Shown here in pieces: positions 8,655 to 17,670 of a stretch of DNA of 40,200 bases. The notes beneath the pieces are model-generated. The model was not told the DNA's origin, did no database searches, and was given only the letters and a program-made list of their open reading frames with translations. Location of the stretch: assembly GCA_903913865.1 (NCBI GenBank), contig CAIWMU010000009.1, positions 1-40,200 on the forward strand, given 5' to 3'. Within the stretch, counting starts at the first letter, position 1. Every line of letters begins with the position of its first letter. The position numbers were made by a program, and so were the translations under genes. Origin of the DNA: an uncultured Verrucomicrobia subdivision 3 bacterium. GTDB taxonomy: Bacteria > Verrucomicrobiota > Verrucomicrobiia > Limisphaerales > UBA8199.

Positions 8655-10772
8655 AAAACATCGGTAATCCGGCTGGAAAGTCCGGTGACGCTGCTTTTTG
8701 GTGTGGGGGGTGAGAGGGCGGCGCAGTTGGAGCGGTTGGGCATCCGGACTGTGGGTGATCTTATGCTGCACCGGCCGGCCCGTTATGAGGACCGGCGGCA
8801 TCTTCACACGATTTCCGGGCTGCAACTGAACGAACCCACGACAGTAAGAGGCACTGTGCTGGTTTGTGGTGTGAAGTGGTTCGCAAAACACACCAAGTCC
8901 GTTTTTGAGATGGTTCTGGATGATGGCACGGCCCGCCTTCATTGCCGGTGGTGGAACCTGCCCTACATGGAGCGTTATTTCTCCCGGGGGGATGAGGTGA
9001 TCGTCTATGGAAAGCCGCTTCGGATGAAGCCGCGCACGATGGACCATCCCGAAACCGAGGTGATCGAGCCCGGGGAGGAGCGGTTCATCCATTTCAACCG
9101 CATCACCCCTGTGTATCCGCTGACCGAGGGATTGCCCCAGCGCTGGTTGCGGGGCTTGATCTGGCGCACTCTCGAGGCCCATGGAGCACTGGTGACGGAG
9201 ATCTGGAGCCACGGGGCAGGAGATACCCGGAAGGAAGGGGCGCGAGGTGCCGAGGCCGGGGGGGCTCTCCTGCTGAGTCGCGCGGCCGCAGTGCAATCGC
9301 TGCACTTTCCGGAAAATCACGGGGATTCGTCCCGTGCCCGGAACCGGTTGGCTCTGGATGAGTGGGTGGCGTTGCAAATCCAGATCCGCCAGAGGCGCGC
9401 CAATTTCGAAAGCAAGTCCACCGCGCTGCCGTGCGGGGGCACGAACGAACTCATCCGGCCCCTGCTGAAGCGGCTCGGTTTCAAACTGACACCGGCACAG
9501 ACCGCTGTGCTGCGTGAAATTCGCGGGGACATGAAGGGGGCGCACCCCATGCGCCGGCTGTTGCAGGGGGATGTCGGGTCGGGTAAGACGGTGGTGTCGG
9601 CATGCGCGGCCTTGATGGCGCTGGAGTGCGGGTTTTCCGTGGCGTTGATGGCGCCAACGGAAATTCTGGCGCAGCAGCACTACCAGACCTTCAAGAAGTG
9701 GCTGGATGGCATGGCTGTGAAGGTGGAGTTGCACACGGGAAGTTGCAAGACCGCCCCGTCCACCGAATTGCCCCTGGAAGCCGCCCGATTCCCATCGCTG
9801 TTTGTGGGCACCCATGCTCTGGTTCAGGAGGGGTTTGAGGTTTCCAAACTCGGGTTGGTGATCATTGATGAGCAGCACAAATTCGGGGTTTCCCAGAGGG
9901 AGGAACTGTTGCGGAAGGGGAATTATCCGCACCTGCTGGTGATGACCGCCACGCCGATACCCCGCACCCTGGGGTTGACGATTTATGGCGATCTAGACCT
10001 TTCCATCATAGACCAAATGCCGCCCGGGCGGGGTCGTATCCGCACCTTTGTGCGTGAGGTGGAACGGCTTGGGGATGTGGTGGAGTTCATCCGGAAAACC
10101 CTTGGGCAGGGCAGGCAGGCCTATGTGGTTTATCCCCGGGTGGAGGAGACAACCGGTGGTGTGAAGGCGGTCACCGCCGAGATGGGGCGCTGGCAGAAGG
10201 ACCTTGCGCCGCACACGTGCGGGCTGCTGCACGGGCGGTTGAAGCCGGAGGAGAAGGAGTTCGTGATGGGTGAGTTCCGGGCCAACCGGGTGCAGGTGCT
10301 TCTGGCGACATCACTCATAGAGGTGGGGGTGGATGTGCCGAACGCCACGCTGATGCTCATCGAGAGTGCCGAGCAATTCGGGCTGGCGCAACTGCACCAG
10401 CTCCGGGGGCGCATCGGGCGCGGGGGGCATGATTCCTACTGCATCCTGCTGGCCGGGAAAAACCAGCCGGAGATCAGGCGGCGGCTCAAGGTGCTGGAGG
10501 AAACGAACGACGGATTCCGGATTGCCGAGGCGGACCTGCAGATGCGGGGCCCGGGGGAGTTGCTCGGCCAGCAGCAGAGCGGTGTGCCCAGGTTCAAGTT
10601 CGCCGATTTCTCCACCGATTTTGAGCTGATCCGGCTGGCGCGTGAGCTTGCCATTGCCGGGGCAGTGAGTGCCCCTGAGGGAGGTGCGGGAGTCCGGGTC
10701 GGCTGTTTTGAATTTGCCCAAGGCATGAGGAATGTGGAAGTTTTTTTGACGCGCCCGCGAGGCAAAGGGTAA
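8637..10772 (+). CDS. recG: ATP-dependent DNA helicase RecG
   Basis: A 711-residue superfamily 2 helicase that remodels stalled replication forks and Holliday junctions. The N-terminal wedge/OB region (about 15-190) includes DLMLHRPARYEDRR. Helicase motifs follow: Walker A GDVGSGKT (~311-318), motif II DEQH (~410), motif III TATPIPRTL (~437), and motif VI QLRGRIGRG (~587). The typical RecG C-terminal LLGQQQSGVPRFKFAD is present. A Gly/Ala/Arg-rich insertion sits near residues 195-215, before the LHFPE segment. The frame is open to 8550; ATG 8637 (or 8625) fits the family N-terminus better. The amidohydrolase gene starts 10 nt downstream. Confidence 0.95.
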   Translation: MSVTPEKTSVIRLESPVTLLFGVGGERAAQLERLGIRTVGDLMLHRPARYEDRRHLHTISGLQLNEPTTVRGTVLVCGVKWFAKHTKSVFEMVLDDGTARLHCRWWNLPYMERYFSRGDEVIVYGKPLRMKPRTMDHPETEVIEPGEERFIHFNRITPVYPLTEGLPQRWLRGLIWRTLEAHGALVTEIWSHGAGDTRKEGARGAEAGGALLLSRAAAVQSLHFPENHGDSSRARNRLALDEWVALQIQIRQRRANFESKSTALPCGGTNELIRPLLKRLGFKLTPAQTAVLREIRGDMKGAHPMRRLLQGDVGSGKTVVSACAALMALECGFSVALMAPTEILAQQHYQTFKKWLDGMAVKVELHTGSCKTAPSTELPLEAARFPSLFVGTHALVQEGFEVSKLGLVIIDEQHKFGVSQREELLRKGNYPHLLVMTATPIPRTLGLTIYGDLDLSIIDQMPPGRGRIRTFVREVERLGDVVEFIRKTLGQGRQAYVVYPRVEETTGGVKAVTAEMGRWQKDLAPHTCGLLHGRLKPEEKEFVMGEFRANRVQVLLATSLIEVGVDVPNATLMLIESAEQFGLAQLHQLRGRIGRGGHDSYCILLAGKNQPEIRRRLKVLEETNDGFRIAEADLQMRGPGELLGQQQSGVPRFKFADFSTDFELIRLARELAIAGAVSAPEGGAGVRVGCFEFAQGMRNVEVFLTRPRGKG

Positions 10773-10782
10773 GGTTGGAAGT

Positions 10783-11781
10783 ATGACGTTTGAAACCGAT
10801 GGAATTGTGGACATGCATGTGCATGTTGTCGGGAACGGTTCCTCGGGCAGTGGTTGCTGGTTGAACGTGACTGGTTTCCACCGTCCCCTTGCATCCCTGA
10901 TGCTGCGGCACATCGGCCTGCCGGCATCCGCCCTCAGTGGCGATCTTGACCAGCTCTATCTTGCGCGGCTTCTGGAAACGGTGAGGGCATCATCGATCAA
11001 GCGGGCGATCATTTTGGCCCAGGACATGGTCCATGATGATTCAGGCAGGGTCCGACCGGATCTGGGGTCGTTTTACGTCCCAAATTCATACGTGCTGGAA
11101 TTGGCTTCGAAGCACAGCGAATTCCTGCCTGCGGTCTCGATCCATCCTGCCCGGGCTGATGCGATGGAGGAACTGGACCGGTGCATCTCCGCCGGTGCGG
11201 TGATGATGAAGTGCCTGCCAAACTGCCAGAATATTGATTGCAGCAATCCCAATTACACTCGTTTTTGGAAACGGATGGCGGAGGCGGGAATCCCCCTGCT
11301 GGCCCACACCGGCGGGGAGCACACCGTGCCTGTGGTGCGGGCGGATTATGCCGATCCCCGCAGATTGGTCCTTCCGCTGGAATGCGGGGTCACCGTGATC
11401 GCCGCCCATTCCGGGACCAAGAGCGGGTTGTTTGATCCCGATTACTTCGGCACATTTGTCGAAATGACCGGGAAATATCAGAACTTTTACGGCGATATCA
11501 GCGCGTTCAGCATACCCATTCGTGGCAGGCGCATCCGCGAGTGCCTGAAGGACCCCCTGGTTTCGCGACTGGTCCATGGCAGCGATTTCCCGGTGCCGGT
11601 TTACGGGCATTGGCTGTGGTTAAGGCGACTGGTGGGGTGGAGCACATTCCGCACATGGCAAAAGAGCTGGAACGTCATGGAGCGGGACTACCAGTTGAAG
11701 CGTGCCATGGGATTTCCCGAGGAAGTCTTCACTCGTGTCTCCGGTCTGCTGCCGCGCCACAATCGGGCCGTGACCGTATGA
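10783..11781 (+). CDS. Amidohydrolase family protein (amidohydrolase 2, TIM barrel)
   Basis: A 332-residue metal-dependent hydrolase or decarboxylase-like protein. Metal-site motifs are present in order: DMHVHV at residues 10-15, a possible bridging lysine in MMKCLP (~143), LLAHTGGEH (~174), AHSG (~208) and HGSDFP (~266). This pattern fits the amidohydrolase 2 group (ACMS decarboxylase/4-oxalomesaconate hydratase-like), but the substrate cannot be told. It lies 10 nt after recG and is probably co-transcribed with it, with GGTTGGAAG as ribosome binding site; a functional link to RecG is not implied. Confidence 0.8.
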   Translation: MTFETDGIVDMHVHVVGNGSSGSGCWLNVTGFHRPLASLMLRHIGLPASALSGDLDQLYLARLLETVRASSIKRAIILAQDMVHDDSGRVRPDLGSFYVPNSYVLELASKHSEFLPAVSIHPARADAMEELDRCISAGAVMMKCLPNCQNIDCSNPNYTRFWKRMAEAGIPLLAHTGGEHTVPVVRADYADPRRLVLPLECGVTVIAAHSGTKSGLFDPDYFGTFVEMTGKYQNFYGDISAFSIPIRGRRIRECLKDPLVSRLVHGSDFPVPVYGHWLWLRRLVGWSTFRTWQKSWNVMERDYQLKRAMGFPEEVFTRVSGLLPRHNRAVTV

Positions 11782-11822
11782 AGGGGGGAAGCGGCTCATC
11801 GATCCGGGGGGGAGGAACTTTC

Positions 11823-11873
11823 ATGGAGGGCGCCCTGTCCCTTTGGTCCTTCGCGAGGGAAGCCGGGTGGTAA
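11823..11873 (+). CDS. Possible 16-residue small ORF
   Basis: ATG 11823 is preceded by a consensus GGAGG (11811-11815) at 7 nt spacing and reads MEGALSLWSFAREAGW before TAA. It lies in the 273-bp gap between the amidohydrolase and cupin genes. The Shine-Dalgarno quality is better than that of most genes here, but an ORF this short can arise by chance. The rest of the gap shows nothing clear. Confidence 0.2.
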   Translation: MEGALSLWSFAREAGW

Positions 11874-12054
11874 TCAGGCTGTGGTGGAGGAATTCTCCAG
11901 ATGGGTCCGGGGATGATCCGTTCGGAGTAGCCAGCGCGCGGTTGTTCAGGAACCTTGATTGTTGGATCCGACATCACGAACATGTGGAGCGTTCCTGCCG
12001 GCGGGGATTTTCCGCTCAGGAGGCACCCGTTCGCTTTGACGGGAATTTTTAAAA

Positions 12055-12486
12055 ATGAGTGAATTTACTGACTATTTGGGCGGAAAAGTGCAGCGGCAGG
12101 TGCTGCCCGTTCTCACGGATCCCAGACTGGTGGCGGCATCGGCCCGCAAGAGGATAGCCCTTCCGCAGGGTGAACTGGCCCAGATATATAGTGATTCTGT
12201 CGGCATCCACTACATCGCCTGTGTGGAACTTTCGGGGTCGTTTCCGAGGGGGAACCATTACCACCGGAACAAGGAGGAATGGATTTATGTCATGCGCGGG
12301 AAGGTGCGCCTGGTGGTTGAGAATGTGGAGAGTCGCGAGCGGGAGTCCCTGGAATGTCCGGCGGGTGATCTGGTGGTGGTGTATCCGGGCATTGCCCATG
12401 CCGTGCATGTGCTGGAACCGGGATTGGCGGTCGAGTTCAGTCCCCAGGAATTTGATCCGGCGGACGTTGTGCGATATCCGCTGTAG
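12055..12486 (+). CDS. Small cupin-domain protein
   Basis: A 143-residue single-domain cupin. Cupin motif 1 is seen as GNHYHRNKEEWIYVMRGKVRL (about residues 70-90; metal-ligand type histidines and a glutamate), and motif 2 as CPAGDLVVVYPGIAHAVHVL (about 102-121). The shape is like the WxcM/FdtA sugar-isomerase-like cupins and polysaccharide-biosynthesis C-terminal cupins, but the chemistry is not determinable. The start follows an A/T-rich leader (TTTTTAAAA) with no Shine-Dalgarno. It converges on the sulfatase gene with 43 nt between the stops. Confidence 0.7.
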   Translation: MSEFTDYLGGKVQRQVLPVLTDPRLVAASARKRIALPQGELAQIYSDSVGIHYIACVELSGSFPRGNHYHRNKEEWIYVMRGKVRLVVENVESRERESLECPAGDLVVVYPGIAHAVHVLEPGLAVEFSPQEFDPADVVRYPL

Positions 12487-12529
12487 TCCCGTGCGTGGCA
12501 ACCTGAATGTGTGGGGAGGGGTGCCCGGC

Positions 12530-14266
12530 TCAGGGTCGGGAGGGGGTGTTGGCGGGTACCGTGGCTCCAGCGGGGTTGTAGAAAGGATGGACTTTGACGC
12601 GTTGGGCCCAGGCCAGCCATTCCCCGGCCAGCTTGGCGACCCGGTCCGGATATTGCCGCGCCAGATCATGCTGTTCCGAACGATCGGTCTTGAGATTATA
12701 AAGTTCCCATGCCGGTTTGGCGGGCATGCGCTTGCCCCAGGCGATCTTCCAATCACCCCTGCGCAGTGCGCGGGCTTCCTGATGTTCGAAGGACAACCCC
12801 CGTTCGGGGAGCTTCCGTCCCTCGAGGGCGGGGAGGAGGCTGATGCCCTCGATGGGGATGGCGGGTTGTCCGTTGCGCTGTGTGGGTTGGGAGATGCCGG
12901 CGGCGTCCAGCAGCGTTGGGGTGATGTCCATGATGTGGGCGGGATCCGCGATCCAGTCCCCGCTTCTGGTGAACCCTGCGGGCCAGTGGACAATGAGGGG
13001 GCTTGAGATGCCGCCCTCATGGCAGAAATGCTTGTAGAGCTTGAGGGGGGTGTTGCCAAGGTTCGCCCAGGCGGATCCATAGGATTGGAAGCTGTCCCGT
13101 TGTCCGGTTTGTTCCAGTTCCGCACCCGTGTGGAGAGTTGTTTTGCCCTGGCGTGATCCCCCATCAAACCCAAACGGCCCCCATTCGTAACAGGCACCAT
13201 TGTCGCTCAGGAAAAGGATGATCGTTCTGGCGAGTTCCCCGTTTCGTTTCAAATCTTCGATGAGACGTCCGACTCCCTGATCAATATGATCCACCATGGC
13301 AGCGAAGGTGGCCATCCGGCGGGCGAGGTCCTCGCGGCGGTCATCCGGCAGGGAATCCCACGCCGGGTTTTGGAGTCCCGGGAAACCGTTGGCAATATCG
13401 CTGCGATCCACCGGAACCAATTCCCGGGGAGGGAGTGTGGTGTTGCCGGGGATGAGGCCGAGCTTTTTCATCCGCGCGAATCGTTCGTCACGGAGAACAT
13501 CCCATCCCCGGCGATAAAGTGGCATGAACTTTTCGATGCTGGATCTTGGGGCGTGGATCGGAAAATGTGGCGAGGAATGGGCCAGGTAGAGGAACCACGG
13601 TTTGGAGCCCGCTCCTGTTTTTTGCTGGCGGGCCTGTTTGAGGAACTCAAGGGCGTAGTCCGTGAAGACGTCTGTGGCATAGAATCCCCCATCCGGATAG
13701 GCCAACTCGGGTCTGCTTCCCGAGGGCAGCCGCTCGTATTTCGAGGGGTCCCACTGGGTTTCCGAGTGGGAAATGAAGTTGCGGAAACCGTAGTAGTTTT
13801 GGAAACCACGCGCAATGGGGCCGGGATTGCCAAGGTGCCACTTGCCGACCATCCATGTGGAATAGCCAGCCCCGGCAAGCATCTCCGCGACGGTGCTGCA
13901 ATTCGGAAGGAGGTGTCCGGTATAGGCCGGGCCCCGGCTGGAGTCAGGCTTTCCTGTGGTCATATCTCCGACTCCTGCCTGGTGGGGGTGCAACCCGGTC
14001 ATGAGGGAGGCACGGGAAGGGCAACACCGGGCCGAATTGTAAAAGTCGGAGAACCGGACTCCACCTTTAGCAATACGGTCGATGCTGGGGGTCGGGATTT
14101 CTCCGCCGTAACAGCCCAGATCAGAATATCCAAGGTCGTCGGCAAGGATCAGGAGGATGTTAGGCCGGGTTCCGGAGGCCTTTGCTGCCGATGCTGTGGA
14201 CGGGCAGAATGCCTGAGAGCAAACCGCCAGGATGCAACCGTATCTGAGGACCGTCATGATGCGCAT
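12530..14266 (-). CDS. Exported arylsulfatase (formylglycine type)
   Basis: A 578-residue sulfatase that hydrolyses sulfate esters. The N-terminal hydrophobic segment (MTVLRYGCILAVCSQAFCPSTASA) is a signal peptide. Active-site features are LILADDLGYSDLGCYGG (metal aspartates near 43-44), CCPSRASLMTG with the first cysteine (C81) in the C-x-P-S-R formylglycine position, MVGKWHLG, and FLSDNGACYEWG. ATG 14266 was chosen; the frame extends to 14356 without a better start, and ATG 14257 is also possible. The protein probably works in the periplasm on sulfated glycans or aryl sulfates. No formylglycine-generating enzyme is in the window. No operon partner; it faces the cupin gene. Confidence 0.9.
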   Translation of the reverse strand: MRIMTVLRYGCILAVCSQAFCPSTASAAKASGTRPNILLILADDLGYSDLGCYGGEIPTPSIDRIAKGGVRFSDFYNSARCCPSRASLMTGLHPHQAGVGDMTTGKPDSSRGPAYTGHLLPNCSTVAEMLAGAGYSTWMVGKWHLGNPGPIARGFQNYYGFRNFISHSETQWDPSKYERLPSGSRPELAYPDGGFYATDVFTDYALEFLKQARQQKTGAGSKPWFLYLAHSSPHFPIHAPRSSIEKFMPLYRRGWDVLRDERFARMKKLGLIPGNTTLPPRELVPVDRSDIANGFPGLQNPAWDSLPDDRREDLARRMATFAAMVDHIDQGVGRLIEDLKRNGELARTIILFLSDNGACYEWGPFGFDGGSRQGKTTLHTGAELEQTGQRDSFQSYGSAWANLGNTPLKLYKHFCHEGGISSPLIVHWPAGFTRSGDWIADPAHIMDITPTLLDAAGISQPTQRNGQPAIPIEGISLLPALEGRKLPERGLSFEHQEARALRRGDWKIAWGKRMPAKPAWELYNLKTDRSEQHDLARQYPDRVAKLAGEWLAWAQRVKVHPFYNPAGATVPANTPSRP

Positions 14267-14686
14267 GGTTTGCAAGTTGATGGGGCACGTGTGCTCGGAT
14301 CCGGTCATGGGACTTACCCTCCCGTTGGGGGCCAAGCTATTCGTGACACTTTTCACCGTGCCAAATCAGTGGGTTACGCGCCAGTGGAATCGTGTTCCCA
14401 GGGAGAGGGTGTGGTGGGGGCTGAGGATGTTCCGGCAGGAATCCATCCTTATTCGGCCGGGGCATGACCCATTGGGAAGCTGTTCCACAACCCTGGAGAA
14501 ATTTTTGTGATTCTTAGTGCTTGCTATTTCTGGCATAAATGTCAAAGTCCTGCTTGTCTGGTAGATAGATTGTCGATTCCACGGCATGGAAATCTTCAGG
14601 TGAACTCGGTTCAGTGATGATTTGAAACCCGATAAGCGGGAACAGTCTGGATAAAGCAGAGTCGGTCTCGGACGAACGATAAATAG

Positions 14687-15034
14687 ATGAGTGCAAAAAT
14701 GTTTGTAGGGAATCTTTCCTTTAGTCTTACGGAAAATGACCTTCAAGACGCCTTTTCGGCCTATGGCAGCGTGGTGGAAGCCAATTTGATGATGGACCGG
14801 GCAACCGGCCGTCCTCGTGGCTTTGGGTTTGTTACGATGAGCACGCCTGAAGAGGCGCAAAAGGCGATCGATGCCCTGCACGGCAAAGATCTCGGTGGCC
14901 GTCCTCTTACGGTCAATATCGCACGTCCCCGCGAAGATCGTCCCGCCGGCGGTGGCGGTGGTGGTGGTCCTCGCCGCGATTTCCGCGGTGGTGGCGGTGG
15001 TGGCGGCGGCGGTGGCCGTCGCGAGCGCTACTAA
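14687..15034 (+). CDS. Glycine-rich RRM RNA-binding protein
   Basis: A 115-residue protein with one RNA recognition motif (about residues 3-80): RNP2 is MFVGNL and RNP1 is RGFGFVTM, with the aromatic residues used for RNA stacking. The tail (85-115) is almost all glycine and arginine, ending RRERY. Proteins of this build occur in cyanobacteria and PVC bacteria and are often cold-responsive; that is family knowledge, not seen here. The 170-bp leader has no Shine-Dalgarno at the ATG. Monocistronic: its own terminator follows 37 nt after the stop. Confidence 0.9.
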   Translation: MSAKMFVGNLSFSLTENDLQDAFSAYGSVVEANLMMDRATGRPRGFGFVTMSTPEEAQKAIDALHGKDLGGRPLTVNIARPREDRPAGGGGGGGPRRDFRGGGGGGGGGGRRERY

Positions 15035-15070
15035 GTTGTAGCAATAGATCCAGATTTTGGATTTTTCGAG

Positions 15071-15100
15071 GCCCGGACAATTTTTTGTCCGGGCTTTTTC
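15071..15100 (+). terminator. Rho-independent terminator of the RRM gene
   Basis: GCCCGGACA (15071-15079) pairs perfectly with TGTCCGGGC (15086-15094), followed by TTTTT (15095-15099). The minus strand lacks a T-run, so it serves the RRM gene only. Confidence 0.9.
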
Positions 15101-15149
15101 TTTAAGGCAGCGGCTTCGAAGCAAACTGACATGCCTGACTGCCGGTTTC

Positions 15150-16229
15150 TTACCCTATCTCGGTTGCTTCTGCACGCCTTGCCCAACGGAGTTTGGCAGA
15201 GGATGACCGGGGATTTGCCTGCCGTTCATCCGGGGAGGCGCGCAGCACTTCCGGGGAGATCTCCGAATAGATTCCGGAAGCCAGACCTGCGGCAAAGTGC
15301 TTTTTGACCCGCCGATCCTCACCGGAATGGAATGTCAGGATCGCCACGCGGCCTCCAGGTGCGAGCGCGGAGGGCAGGTGGCGGAGGAGATTTTCAAGGG
15401 CTGAAAACTCCTCGTTCACGGCGATCCGCAGTGCCTGGAAAACCCGGCGCACGGTGAGTTCGCGTGTTTCCTGATCCACACCGGGCATGGCGCCGCGAAC
15501 GGTGAATGCCAGTTCTGTGGTCGTTGCGAAGGTTTTGCCAGCCAGCCGCTCTGCGAGAAGACGCGCGCGAGGCTCATCAGCATTTTCCTCAAACAGGGTG
15601 GCAAGGGTTTCCACGGAGGCTTTTTCAACGAGGCGGGATGCGGGTTGGCCCCGGTCCGGGTTCATCCTCATGTCGAGGGGTCCCGCGAACTTGCTGGTGA
15701 AGCCGCGGGCGGGATCATCTAGCTGCATGGATGAGACACCCAGATCGGCAAGGATCACGTTGGCGTGGGGAAACTCAACCTGCTGGAGGGCTTTGGGGAG
15801 TCCTGCAAAATTGCTTCTGAGGACCTGCAGAACTTCGGGGCCGAAGCCCGCAGCCCTGAGTCGTGATTCGGTTCTGGGCAACTCCAGCGGATCGGCATCC
15901 AATCCGAGGAGTCGTCCGCCCGGCACGATTTTTTCAAGAATCGCGGTGGTGTGGCCGCCATAGCCCAGAGTGCAATCCACTGCGAGATCGCCCGGGACGG
16001 GTGCCAGCGCCTGCAATACCTCCTCCACCATGATGGGCCTGTGCGTGCCTGCCGGGGTCTTGCCGGATGCGAGCACTTTGGCGACGGTCTCGGCGTAACG
16101 TTCAGGCGAGTGTTCCTTGTATTTTTCGGTGAATTTCCGGGGGTATTTTCCCGAGTAACGGGGCCGACGCCGGTGAATGGGGGCCGGTTGATCGGATGGG
16201 GCTGGTGCGGTGGATTCGTTCACAGTCAT
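15150..16229 (-). CDS. rsmH: 16S rRNA m4C1402 methyltransferase RsmH
   Basis: A 359-residue SAM-dependent enzyme that N4-methylates C1402 in the decoding centre of 16S rRNA. The typical blocks are HRPIMVEEVLQAL, the SAM loop DCTLGYGGHTTAIL, LADLGVSSMQLDDPARGFTSKFAGPLDMRM, VFQALRIAVNEE and ILTFHSGEDRRVKKHF. The N-terminus carries a basic extension of about 60 residues (RRRPRYSGKYPRKF...) before the core, as in some other phyla. The frame opens at 16295, but ATG 16229 is a reasonable start. It is not beside mraZ/ftsI cell-wall genes as in many bacteria; instead it lies 111 nt downstream of the ABC exporter operon. Confidence 0.95.
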   Translation of the reverse strand: MTVNESTAPAPSDQPAPIHRRRPRYSGKYPRKFTEKYKEHSPERYAETVAKVLASGKTPAGTHRPIMVEEVLQALAPVPGDLAVDCTLGYGGHTTAILEKIVPGGRLLGLDADPLELPRTESRLRAAGFGPEVLQVLRSNFAGLPKALQQVEFPHANVILADLGVSSMQLDDPARGFTSKFAGPLDMRMNPDRGQPASRLVEKASVETLATLFEENADEPRARLLAERLAGKTFATTTELAFTVRGAMPGVDQETRELTVRRVFQALRIAVNEEFSALENLLRHLPSALAPGGRVAILTFHSGEDRRVKKHFAAGLASGIYSEISPEVLRASPDERQANPRSSSAKLRWARRAEATEIG

Positions 16230-16340
16230 GGTGCTCTGCTTTTTCCGTGGGGAATTCTGGCAGATGTCATTCCGGGTTTCCAGCGGAACCCGCATCGAAG
16301 GATGAAGTTTGAGGCCGCGCGGATGTGCCGTCCTCTGGGC

Positions 16341-17603
16341 CTATTCGTAGCGGAGTGATTCGATCGGGTCCAGATTGGCCGCCTTGTAGGCTGGATAGGT
16401 GCCAAAGACGATTCCGACGATGGAGCAGATCACCAGCCCGAGTGCGGCCCAATCAAGCGGCACGACCGGGGCGAGTTTGAGGAAGTAGGATGTGGCGTTT
16501 CCGCCTAGAATGCCAAGGATCACCCCCATGATCCCTCCGACTTCACAAATCACGACTGCCTCCATGATGAACTGGGTCATGATATTGCGCTTTTTGGCGC
16601 CGATGGCCCGCCGGATGCCGATTTCGCGGGTACGTTCCGTGACCGAGACGAGCATGATGTTCATGATTCCGACACCCGCAGCGAGGAGGGAGATGGAACT
16701 GATCACGGCCACCCCCACCCGCACCGCGAGGGTGAAGGAATTGAACTGGGAGATCAGTGAGTCGTTTGAAAAGATCTCGAAATCGTCATCCCCGCCGGGC
16801 GGGACTTTCCGGGCAACACGCATGATCCCGCGGACCTGTTCGACGGTGTCCTCATAGGATGCCTGATCCCGCGCCTGCACCAGCAGGTTCAAGCTGCGGT
16901 TCCAGCGTCCGAACCGATTCAAGCCGGTGGTCACTGGAACGATCACGAAGTTGTCCTGATCGCCACCCAGGGATCCACCCTTCTTTTCCAGCACCCCCAC
17001 GACTGTGTAATTGATGCCGTTGATCTTGATCCGGTGGCCCACAGGGTTGATGTTTGGGAAAACATCGGTTGCGAGGGAATTGCCCAGCACGCAGACATCC
17101 CGGGCGTTATCCACATCCATATCGAGCAACAGGCGACCCTCCTCGGGAATCCAGTTGCGCGCAACGAAGCTGCCAGGGGTTTCGCCGAAAAGTTGGACGT
17201 TGGGGGCTGTTTTCTTGTATTGGGTTTCCACCTGGCCGCCCCAGAAAGTCGTTTCAATTCCCACGCTACGGGCCAGGGTGGCCTTGCTTTCCAGTTGCAA
17301 TCCCTGCGCGAGGGTGATGTTTTTGCGGCGCCAGAATTTTTCGTAACCCTCGGGGCCCCCGAAGAAAATCCCGGGCATTTTCTGGACCATGAAGGTCTGC
17401 GATCCCAACTGGCTGATCTGCTGCTCGATGTCGCCCTGCATGACGCGCATGGCGGTCATCACGACGATGATTGAGAAAACCCCAATGAGCACACCGAGGA
17501 GGGTCAGGGCGGAGCGGAGTTTATGGGAGGTGAGAGCACCCATTGCCATGCTGAAGCTCTCCCGGAGTTCACCCCACAAAATGGTGTAGCGTTTGGGAAT
17601 CAT
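16341..17603 (-). CDS. MacB-type ABC transporter permease (second copy)
   Basis: A 420-residue inner-membrane protein with one N-terminal transmembrane helix (around LTLLGVLIGVFSIIVVMTAM), a large MacB-type periplasmic domain (about 50-270), and three C-terminal helices of the FtsX domain, with the SVTERTREIGIRRAIGAKKRNI motif. It lacks the ATPase domain that is fused in true MacB; the separate ATPase gene two positions upstream fills this role. It follows the first permease after 67 nt. The two permeases are clearly related but not close copies, so a heterodimer is likely. Confidence 0.9.
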   Translation of the reverse strand: MIPKRYTILWGELRESFSMAMGALTSHKLRSALTLLGVLIGVFSIIVVMTAMRVMQGDIEQQISQLGSQTFMVQKMPGIFFGGPEGYEKFWRRKNITLAQGLQLESKATLARSVGIETTFWGGQVETQYKKTAPNVQLFGETPGSFVARNWIPEEGRLLLDMDVDNARDVCVLGNSLATDVFPNINPVGHRIKINGINYTVVGVLEKKGGSLGGDQDNFVIVPVTTGLNRFGRWNRSLNLLVQARDQASYEDTVEQVRGIMRVARKVPPGGDDDFEIFSNDSLISQFNSFTLAVRVGVAVISSISLLAAGVGIMNIMLVSVTERTREIGIRRAIGAKKRNIMTQFIMEAVVICEVGGIMGVILGILGGNATSYFLKLAPVVPLDWAALGLVICSIVGIVFGTYPAYKAANLDPIESLRYE

Positions 17604-17670
17604 TTGGGATTACCGGTTCCACCTTCGGAGGGCGGGGCTTGTGTCGTCTGGCATCTCCGGTGTCGGGTGA

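Noticed and set aside
8409-9932. 507-residue minus-strand open frame opposite recG
   Set aside because: It is antisense to the well-supported recG gene and rich in His, Pro, Gln and Arg, as expected for a shadow frame.
11843-12052. 69-residue plus-strand open frame before the cupin gene
   Set aside because: It has no recognisable domain and no good ribosome binding site; composition looks like chance in GC-rich DNA.
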